The notes under the pieces: model-generated
What the model saw: only the letters and a program-made list of their open reading frames with translations
What the model was told of the DNA's origin: nothing
Database searches by the model: none
Shown here: piece after piece, positions 37,867-42,875 of the stretch
Numbering within the stretch: position 1 is the stretch's first letter
How the letters are laid out: each line of letters starts with the position of its first letter
Source of the DNA: Bacteroidetes bacterium HGW-Bacteroidetes-6
Lineage (GTDB): Bacteria; Bacteroidota; Bacteroidia; Bacteroidales; DTU049
Assembly: GCA_002842495.1 (NCBI GenBank)
Contig: PHDB01000024.1
Location: 1 to 48,890 of the forward strand
Length of the DNA stretch: 48,890 nucleotides
Direction of reading: 5' to 3'
Made by a program: the position numbers and the translations under genes

Positions 37867-38241
37867 TCAGAAAGGCAAATCGTCGTCTTCGCTTACCGTA
37901 AGGTCAATACTGTTGTTATTTACCGGGGTCGAATCCTGCGAATAATCATAATCAGGTATACGATCCTGCATATCGCCACCAGCTTTTTCGATTTTCCACG
38001 CCTTTACGCTGGTGTACCAGCGACCATTATATTCGCGACTTTCAATATCTGCATCCACTTTCACTTCATCGCCGGTTTTTACAGCAAATTGTTCTACCTT
38101 GTCGCCAAAAATAGTAATACATACTTTTTTAGGATACTGACCGGGAATTTCAAGAATAAAATCCTGACGCTTCCAAGTTCCGTTTGCTCCCTGCCCGCTC
38201 ACTACGTCGAGCACCTGAATTATTTTACCTGATAATTCCAT
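37867..38241 (-). CDS. DUF3127 family protein (OB-fold)
   Basis: The start at 38241 (MELSGKIIQVLDVVSG) fits the family N-terminus; a longer reading adds five residues only. The 124-residue protein begins with a compact OB-fold-like domain (WKRQDFILEIPGQYPKKVCITIFGDKVEQF, VDADIESREYNGRWYTSVKAWKIEK) and an acidic tail (SEDDDLPF), similar to single-stranded DNA-binding proteins. DUF3127 is Bacteroidota-specific and suspected to bind nucleic acid. It has its own promoter and borders the accessory island. Confidence 0.9.
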   Translation of the reverse strand: MELSGKIIQVLDVVSGQGANGTWKRQDFILEIPGQYPKKVCITIFGDKVEQFAVKTGDEVKVDADIESREYNGRWYTSVKAWKIEKAGGDMQDRIPDYDYSQDSTPVNNNSIDLTVSEDDDLPF

Positions 38242-38256
38242 GTTATATTTTTTGAG

Positions 38257-38264
38257 CAAAGATA
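38257..38264 (-). promoter_or_regulatory. -7 promoter element of the DUF3127 gene
   Basis: Minus-strand TATCTTTG, 15 nt upstream of the ATG at 38241. Confidence 0.55.
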
Positions 38265-38307
38265 ATAAAATGGGAGAGAGTTTCTAATATGGATTTGTGT
38301 TTTTTGC

Positions 38308-38357
38308 TTCTAAAACACCACACTATGCTGCCGATAATTATCGGAATGTGCGGTAGC
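38308..38357 (+). repeat. Repeat family A, copy 1
   Basis: Contains TTCTAAAACACCACACTATG, repeated with one change at 39683-39703, then the perfect 14-bp palindrome CCGATAATTATCGG (38331-38344) and GTGCGGTAGCGG. It bounds the accessory island on its left. Confidence 0.7.
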
Positions 38358-38381
38358 GGTAGAAGTTATTTTGTTGAATTA

Positions 38382-38423
38382 GTTGTCAGACACCTTGCGG
38401 ACGATTGTATGGTGTCTGACAAC
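38382..38423 (+). repeat. Perfect 13-bp inverted repeat
   Basis: GTTGTCAGACACC (38382-38394) and GGTGTCTGACAAC (38411-38423) around a 16-nt spacer. It has no T-run, so it is not a simple terminator; it may be an operator, recombination site or RNA hairpin. Confidence 0.6.
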
Positions 38424-38468
38424 AAACACCATGTTTTTTTATATTATATTCAATCCCAAATTGGTAAA

Positions 38469-38502
38469 GGTTTTGGGTTGGAGGGTGCAGAGAATCACTA
38501 CC
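38469..38502 (+). repeat. Repeat family B, copy 1
   Basis: GGTTTTGGGTTGGAGGGT plus GCAG (38469-38490) followed by CACTACC (38496-38502). It lies directly downstream of the stop of the Imm26-like gene and matches copy 2 at 21 of 22 positions. Confidence 0.7.
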
Positions 38503-38511
38503 GGCACGTCC

Positions 38512-39018
38512 CTATTCAAATCCAGGATAATAGACTGGGTATTTATTCCCCTTTAAAAGCTCTATGATTCCTAAAGGATTTATCACAATACCGATTTCTG
38601 CTTTTTGGTTTTCTCCTTCCAATTTTCCAACTCGAGTAAAGTCCTTGTCATTAATATGCCATATATACCAATTTTTGGATAATTTAACAGGTTCTTCTCC
38701 AGCCTTTGAACCATAATCGTTTGTGTCTCGGAACAAAACATCTTTAATACTTCCAATTTCAGTCGTATTTCCGACCTTTTCCCATAGATTCATTTTTAGC
38801 CCCAGAGTGGAAACACAATGGGCATAAAACTCTACTTCACCTTTAACGATTTCAGATAATTCCGGATTCGATTTTAAAGAATATTTCTTTTCAAAAGCTC
38901 TGATAACATCACTTTTTAGCTGTGTTAAATCAAAAGCTATTAATTGAAAATACTTTTTTGTTTTATCATCAAGTTTGACCGAAAAAACATCTCCTATTTT
39001 TGTATTTGCTCTTGCCAT
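38512..39018 (-). CDS. Orphan Imm26-like immunity protein
   Basis: A 168-residue cytoplasmic protein without signal peptide. The N-terminal KIGDVFSVKLDDKTKKYFQLI pattern and the overall fold-like spacing resemble Imm26 immunity proteins of polymorphic-toxin systems; this recognition is by pattern and not certain. The C-terminal half has WYIWHINDKDFTRVGKLEGEN and IVINPLGIIELL. No cognate toxin is nearby, so it would be an orphan, giving protection against toxins from competitors. It is more AT-rich than the flanking housekeeping genes and is flanked by repeats, consistent with horizontal acquisition. Confidence 0.65.
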   Translation of the reverse strand: MARANTKIGDVFSVKLDDKTKKYFQLIAFDLTQLKSDVIRAFEKKYSLKSNPELSEIVKGEVEFYAHCVSTLGLKMNLWEKVGNTTEIGSIKDVLFRDTNDYGSKAGEEPVKLSKNWYIWHINDKDFTRVGKLEGENQKAEIGIVINPLGIIELLKGNKYPVYYPGFE

Positions 39019-39048
39019 TGTTTTAAAATTATGGTGAAGTTATTCCGT

Positions 39049-39089
39049 GGTTTTGGGTTGGAGGGTACAGCGCCACTTGGTACACTACC
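39049..39089 (+). repeat. Repeat family B, copy 2
   Basis: Same 22-bp block as copy 1 with one difference (39049-39070), then a short hairpin TTGGTA (39077-39082)/TACCAA (39086-39091) overlapping the shared CACTACC (39083-39089). The lipoprotein stop codon (39085-39087) lies inside that shared block. Confidence 0.7.
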
Positions 39090-39519
39090 AAATCCTTGCT
39101 TTATTACATTCTGTTATAGGTTTAGAGAGATCAATATTTGTCAATGATCTAATATCATCTATTGGGGCTTCATCAAACACATTGTTTATGTAAATAAATG
39201 GAATTAAAGTATTTTTAGCAGAAACAATTTTATTTACCACCGAAATGTCACTATCAATAATCATTGATGTATCAATATTGTCTAAGTCAACAGTATATAA
39301 GTTTAAATCTTTTTTGAAGTGTATTTTGTATTGTTCAAAATCACCTTCAAAATTCTCATGGGAGTATACATTTATACAAAGTGTTTTTATTTTATAATGA
39401 CTATTATCAATAAAGAGCACTCTCTCTGATGGAATATAGTAACACTTGGGTTCATTAGAGCCAATATTACATGAAGTAATAAAAACTAATAACGCTGCTA
39501 GAACTTTAAGGCTTTTCAT
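39085..39519 (-). CDS. Hypothetical lipoprotein in the accessory island
   Basis: The start at 39519 (MKSLKVLAALLVFITSC) gives a lipoprotein signal with Cys17 and a 144-residue product; an upstream in-frame ATG would spoil the signal. The mature part has alternating short strands (KIKTLCINVYSHENF, YKIHFKKDLNLYTVDLDNIDTSMII) and three more cysteines. No family is recognised. Base composition is clearly AT-richer than the core genes. The stop codon lies within repeat B copy 2, suggesting that the 3' end was formed or is preserved with the repeat. Confidence 0.65.
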   Translation of the reverse strand: MKSLKVLAALLVFITSCNIGSNEPKCYYIPSERVLFIDNSHYKIKTLCINVYSHENFEGDFEQYKIHFKKDLNLYTVDLDNIDTSMIIDSDISVVNKIVSAKNTLIPFIYINNVFDEAPIDDIRSLTNIDLSKPITECNKARIW

Positions 39520-39520
39520 A

Positions 39521-39586
39521 TCAATTGTCCCTTTTATCAATTTGTTTTTGAACCTGCCTCTTGCTCATATAGCCATCATAACCCAT
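39521..39586 (-). CDS. Possible tiny or truncated ORF upstream of the lipoprotein gene
   Basis: An open frame that reads MGYDGYMSKRQVQKQIDKRD and one more residue, with a stop 1 nt before the lipoprotein ATG. The frame is open for about 14 further codons upstream but without a start, so it may be the 3' end of a lost gene or a very short real gene. Confidence 0.25.
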   Translation of the reverse strand: MGYDGYMSKRQVQKQIDKRDN

Positions 39587-39682
39587 CTTAATGACAATTT
39601 GCCAGATAATAATATTTGAAATTCCTACTCATTGCAATGTCAAAAATACGATTTTTTGATGATTTGAATTGTTCTTTTTTGT

Positions 39683-39750
39683 TTCTAAAACACCACACAA
39701 TGCAATCGTGCGGTAGCGCGGGAAAATTATTGGAATGTGCGGTTGCGGTA
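39683..39750 (+). repeat. Repeat family A, copy 2
   Basis: TTCTAAAACACCACACAATG (39683-39702) matches copy 1 in direct orientation with a single base change over 21 bp; the tail AATTATTGGAATGTGCGG (about 39726-39743) matches the second half of copy 1. It bounds the island on the right. Confidence 0.7.
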
Positions 39751-39827
39751 CTGGAGCGGGCTGCCAGTAAGCGTTTTGACACATTTTTCAACCAAGCGAG
39801 AAGCTAATTGAATGCCACAGACGACAG

Positions 39828-39865
39828 CCTGTTGTCATTCTGAATTTATTTCAGAATCTAACAGG
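39828..39865 (+). repeat. Palindromic intergenic repeat
   Basis: Nested inverted pairs CCTGTT (39828-39833)/AACAGG (39860-39865) and TTCTGAA (39838-39844)/TTCAGAA (39850-39856), a type of dispersed palindrome common in Bacteroidota intergenic DNA. Confidence 0.6.
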
Positions 39866-39899
39866 ATGGCAACTCATAATTTCTGACAAACCTCAGAGA

Positions 39900-39944
39900 C
39901 CCGCTTTCCAGATCCTGATCGCCATCAGGATGACGAAAAGCGGG
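39900..39944 (+). repeat. Long nested hairpin
   Basis: Outer stem CCCGCTTT (39900-39907)/AAAGCGGG (39937-39944), inner stem ATCCTGAT (39912-39919)/ATCAGGAT (39924-39931). Both are perfect, with symmetrical 4-nt internal loops. Confidence 0.7.
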
Positions 39945-39959
39945 TTTAGAGTGACATTT

Positions 39960-39996
39960 CACTATGCTACTGATAGTTATTGGAACGTGCGGTAGC
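39960..39996 (+). repeat. Repeat family A, copy 3 (partial)
   Basis: 37 bp aligned without gaps to copy 1 (38321-38357), with five differences, all transitions. The palindromic core is retained with G-U pairs. Confidence 0.65.
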
Positions 39997-40043
39997 TGGG
40001 TCTAAAAGATTGGGATGGGGAGCTGAGACTAGCAGTCTGCTAT

Positions 40044-40093
40044 AACCCTCACAGAGTTGTTGCCGAACCAGCTATTAAAACTCTGTGAGGGTT
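40044..40093 (+). repeat. Perfect 15-bp inverted repeat
   Basis: AACCCTCACAGAGTT (40044-40058) and AACTCTGTGAGGGTT (40079-40093) with a 20-nt spacer. No gene lies between 39587 and 40205; this stretch is made of repeats. Confidence 0.75.
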
Positions 40094-40155
40094 GGGCAGC
40101 ACTATTAATCCGTCAATTGGCATTGTTTCGTTTTATTGAGCAAAACAAATATTAA

Positions 40156-40189
40156 TTTGAGAATCAGTTTTTCAAAATCATTATATTTG
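40156..40189 (+). promoter_or_regulatory. Promoter of the conserved hypothetical gene
   Basis: -33 TTTG (40156-40159), 22-nt spacing, -7 TATATTTG (40182-40189), 16 nt before the ATG at 40206. Confidence 0.6.
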
Positions 40190-40205
40190 TCGAAAATCGA
40201 ACAAC

Positions 40206-40901
40206 ATGCTCACCGAACTCAACAGCATCAAAAAGCTGGCGCGTCACCTCGAAGGCAAAGCCAATTTGAAGCAGGATATTTTCATCAACACCTACAATGC
40301 GCTGAATCTTCTTAAAAAAGAAGCGGAATTTGTTGTCAAAGATTTGCGAACAAACATGGCCAATCGCAGACGCGTTATACCTCTGGAGATGAACGATCGG
40401 AGCGATTTTGAATTTGAGATGAAGTTTGGTGGCGATGTTCTCATTTTCTTTATGCACAGCAATATTTTCGATTTGGGACTTCATCACGAAGAAATGCGGA
40501 CACATTACCTACGCGAAGACGTCAATCGCAGATTTTGTGGAATTATCCATATTTATAATTTCCTGGCCGATTCATTCAAATATCAACGCATGAACGATTC
40601 AGGAATTCTTATTGGTCGCGTTTTCATCAACAAAGACAACCATTTCTTTATTGAAGGACGCCGCGAAATGAATCAGATTGGCATCAGTTTCGAATCCGAT
40701 AAAATCAGTTCGGCCAAAATCAGAAAAATACTCATGGCATCCATTCTCCACACCGTCAACTTCGATTTGCCTTCGCCTCCGTTCGAAGCTATTCAGGAAG
40801 TCAATGTTATGGACTTTGCCAGCACGATGGATCAAATGCAAATTAAAACCAGTAAAAAGCTGGGTTTCAAGTTTAAAGCAGAGGAAGGAAATATTTTCTA
40901 A
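40206..40901 (+). CDS. Conserved hypothetical protein of Bacteroidota
   Basis: A 231-residue cytoplasmic protein without signal or membrane segments. The N-terminal half is helical (LNSIKKLARHLEGKANLKQDIFINTYNALNLLKKEAEFVVKDL region), the middle is beta-rich (FEFEMKFGGDVLIFFMHSNIF, HEEMRTHYLRED, FCGIIHIYNFLADSFKYQRMND), and it ends in a basic KTSKKLGFKF segment. The pattern is familiar from conserved Bacteroidota proteins lacking a named domain. It lies upstream of tRNA-Glu and rpsT but has its own promoter; no function can be assigned. Confidence 0.8.
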   Translation: MLTELNSIKKLARHLEGKANLKQDIFINTYNALNLLKKEAEFVVKDLRTNMANRRRVIPLEMNDRSDFEFEMKFGGDVLIFFMHSNIFDLGLHHEEMRTHYLREDVNRRFCGIIHIYNFLADSFKYQRMNDSGILIGRVFINKDNHFFIEGRREMNQIGISFESDKISSAKIRKILMASILHTVNFDLPSPPFEAIQEVNVMDFASTMDQMQIKTSKKLGFKFKAEEGNIF

Positions 40902-40918
40902 AATATTTTCCATAAAAG

Positions 40919-40949
40919 TTTTGCAGATAAAAAAAATGTATTAATTTTG
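40919..40949 (+). promoter_or_regulatory. Promoter of tRNA-Glu (and rpsT)
   Basis: -33 TTTTG (40919-40923), 18 nt, -7 TAATTTTG (40942-40949); 15 nt before the tRNA. One of the strongest matches in the window. Confidence 0.7.
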
Positions 40950-40964
40950 CAGTCCCAAAACATT

Positions 40965-41039
40965 GGCCCGTTCGTCTAGTCGGCCTAGGACGCCAGGTTT
41001 TCATCCTGGAAATCAGGGGTTCGAATCCCCTACGGGCTA
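40965..41039 (+). tRNA. tRNA-Glu (anticodon TTC)
   Basis: Acceptor stem GGCCCGT / ACGGGCT with a G-U first pair, D-arm region, anticodon stem CCAGG/CCTGG around TTTTCAT with anticodon TTC, and T-arm GGGG-TTCGAAT-CCCC. Discriminator A; the CCA end is not encoded. It is 17 nt upstream of rpsT. Confidence 0.95.
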
Positions 41040-41056
41040 CAAAAACAGAGAAAAAA

Positions 41057-41308
41057 ATGGCAAACCATAAGTCATCACTAAAGCGCATTCGCAGCAACAA
41101 CACTAGAAAGATTTATAATCGTTACTACAGCAAAACGATGCGCAATGCCATTCGTAAATTCAGAAGCCTTTCCGAGAAATCGGAAGCTGATGCCAGCTTT
41201 AAATCGTTGATTTCGCTTATCGACAAAAATGCAAAGCGCGGAATTATCCACAAAAACAAAGCTTCGAACTTAAAATCGAAACTAACAAAAAAGCTGAATG
41301 CTCTTTAA
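41057..41308 (+). CDS. rpsT: 30S ribosomal protein S20
   Basis: The 83-residue product has the S20 pattern: MANHKSSLKRIRSNNTRKIYNRYYSKTMRNAIRKF, then the helical bundle and the conserved AKRGIIHKNKASNLKSKLTKKL end. It binds 16S rRNA in the small subunit. It lies 17 nt after tRNA-Glu with no promoter of its own visible and is followed by a strong terminator, so the tRNA and the protein gene are probably co-transcribed. Confidence 0.97.
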   Translation: MANHKSSLKRIRSNNTRKIYNRYYSKTMRNAIRKFRSLSEKSEADASFKSLISLIDKNAKRGIIHKNKASNLKSKLTKKLNAL

Positions 41309-41316
41309 AAAATTTG

Positions 41317-41341
41317 ACCCGCTTCGAGCGGGTTTTTTTTT
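41317..41341 (+). terminator. Intrinsic terminator after rpsT
   Basis: Stem ACCCGCT (41317-41323) / AGCGGGT (41327-41333) with a 3-nt loop, followed by eight or more T. Confidence 0.85.
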
Positions 41342-41381
41342 GCGCTGTAATGAATTAAAATACTGAACCAAAAAAAATTCG

Positions 41382-41389
41382 TAGGTTTG
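41382..41389 (+). promoter_or_regulatory. -7 promoter element of tatA
   Basis: TAGGTTTG, 18 nt upstream of the tatA ATG and after the rpsT terminator. Confidence 0.6.
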
Positions 41390-41407
41390 TATTCAAACTA
41401 ATTAGCC

Positions 41408-41596
41408 ATGAACATTACTATTAATCAAATGGGCATGCTGGGAACTCCCGAAATTGTCGTGATTGCTATTGTCGTTCTGCTCCTTTTCGGGGGCAAAAAG
41501 ATTCCTGAGTTCATGCGTGGATTGGGAAAAGGAGTTCGCGAATTCCGCAATGCCAGTAAAGGTGAATCTGACGAACCCACCGAAACCAAAGAATAA
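41408..41596 (+). CDS. tatA: Twin-arginine translocase subunit TatA/E
   Basis: A 62-residue TatA: one transmembrane helix ([35 protein letters not shown]), including the FGGKKIPE hinge and the amphipathic helix, then a short acidic tail. It forms the pore ring of the twin-arginine translocation machinery, which exports folded proteins. It is followed 18 nt later by tatC; no tatB is present, as is usual in Bacteroidota. Confidence 0.95.
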   Translation: MNITINQMGMLGTPEIVVIAIVVLLLFGGKKIPEFMRGLGKGVREFRNASKGESDEPTETKE

Positions 41597-41614
41597 TACT
41601 ATTTCTGCAGGCCG

Positions 41615-42424
41615 ATGGAAAACAACGAGCCGGGTTTTTGGGATCACCTTAACGAATTGCGCAAATACCTGATTCGAAGTGTAATTGTATTTTTCGCTTT
41701 CTTTATTGTAGCTTTTTCATTTCGCGAAATACTGTTCGATCGGTTTTTATTAGTGCTACTCGACCCCAACTTCATTACATACAAATGGCTAATGCAACTA
41801 GGTGCTTTTACAGGCATTGGTTCAGGCGAAGCAATTAGCATCAACTTCATTCTTATAAACACACAGCTGGCAGGTCAATTCATGGCTCACATCACCCTTT
41901 CGGCTTTGGCCGGATTTGTCCTTTCAATCCCTTTTCTGATTTTTCAGCTTTGGCTATTTGTTAAACCAGCACTTTATCCAAACGAAAGTCGTATCATAAA
42001 ACGAAATACCGTAGTACTGATTTTTCTTTTTCTTCTCGGATGCGCATTTGCATATTTCATCATCACGCCTTTAAGTGTGGTTTTTCTGGGAAATTACACC
42101 ATCAGCGATACCGTAAAAAACACCATTACATTAGGGTCATATCTCAGTGTATTCTCATCGAGTCTCTTTCTCACAGGTTTACTTTTCGAATTACCTGTAC
42201 TTATGAGCATATTAGCCAAAATTGGAATTGTAAGTTTTAAAATGCTCAAACGGTTTCGGAAACACGCTATTGTTGTCGGGCTAAGCTTATCGGCAATCAT
42301 CACCCCAACTACCGACCCGTTTACGATGACCGTGGTTGCTATTCCTTTGTATCTGCTGTTCGAAGTAAGTATTGTTATTGTTCACCAACAAGAGAGACGC
42401 CATGTCCGCAAAAATAACACTTGA
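41615..42424 (+). CDS. tatC: Twin-arginine translocase subunit TatC
   Basis: A 269-residue, six-helix membrane protein. Motifs: WDHLNELRKYLIRSV at the N-terminus (the signal-peptide-binding region), FVLSIPFLIFQLWLFVKPALYPNES, and late PDPFTMT-like residues (TPTTDPFTMTVVAIPLYLLFE). It recognises twin-arginine signal peptides. It overlaps the next gene by 23 nt, so the three genes form an operon. Confidence 0.96.
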   Translation: MENNEPGFWDHLNELRKYLIRSVIVFFAFFIVAFSFREILFDRFLLVLLDPNFITYKWLMQLGAFTGIGSGEAISINFILINTQLAGQFMAHITLSALAGFVLSIPFLIFQLWLFVKPALYPNESRIIKRNTVVLIFLFLLGCAFAYFIITPLSVVFLGNYTISDTVKNTITLGSYLSVFSSSLFLTGLLFELPVLMSILAKIGIVSFKMLKRFRKHAIVVGLSLSAIITPTTDPFTMTVVAIPLYLLFEVSIVIVHQQERRHVRKNNT

Positions 42425-42875
42425 TTTTGTTGCTTATTCTGACATTGCTGTATTGGCTGTTTGTGCCCCCATGCGCGATTACAGATTTATTTGGCATATA
42501 AATAACGATTTACAATATAGTTTTGCACAGGAACCTCCATTTAGCTGGTTTCACAAAAAGCTAAAAGCCGATTACGAATTTGCCCTTTTCACCTGTCCCA
42601 ACCACGAAGACATTGTCATCCTGAGCAATCGAAACGAAAACGTTCTTCTGGTTCCTAAATTGGCCACAGTCGATTTCTTTATTGTCTTTACCGATTCGGC
42701 TGATCCGAAAGAAGTTGCTTTGTGGAAAAACACCCTGCAAAAAATCCAGGGAGTTACGTTGATTACCCAATTGCAAGGTAAACAGCTTGACGATTTTCAA
42801 ACAATATTGTCCGACATCGAAGCTCAGGAAACTGAGCGAAAAAAGGCTGAAAAGCAGGAACGTAAAGGCTTCTAG
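42402..42875 (+). CDS. IPExxxVDY family protein
   Basis: The start at 42402 (MSAKITLDFVAYSDIAVLAVCAPMRDYRFIWHIN) is preferred over an in-frame ATG 10 codons upstream that lies deeper in tatC. The 157-residue protein has the family-naming motif in the variant VPKLATVDFFIVF, and a basic/acidic coiled tail (ETERKKAEKQERKGF). It is cytoplasmic; the function is unknown. Its stop shares the tetranucleotide CTAG with the stop of the convergent MORN gene. Confidence 0.8.
   Translation: MSAKITLDFVAYSDIAVLAVCAPMRDYRFIWHINNDLQYSFAQEPPFSWFHKKLKADYEFALFTCPNHEDIVILSNRNENVLLVPKLATVDFFIVFTDSADPKEVALWKNTLQKIQGVTLITQLQGKQLDDFQTILSDIEAQETERKKAEKQERKGF

Noticed and set aside
38289-38567. Plus-strand ORF of 92 codons in the island
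   Set aside because: It runs through repeat A, the 13-bp inverted repeat and repeat B and overlaps the Imm26-like gene; it shares LLKHHTM with another ORF only because of the repeat.
38469-39089. Classical integron attC sites
   Set aside because: The repeats lack a proper RYYYAAC/GTTRRRY pair and no integrase is in the window; only the array-like layout remains suggestive.
39588-39807. Two opposing ORFs of 63-67 codons overlapping repeat A copy 2
   Set aside because: Their sequence comes from the repeat and low-complexity flanks; no start signal or family resemblance.
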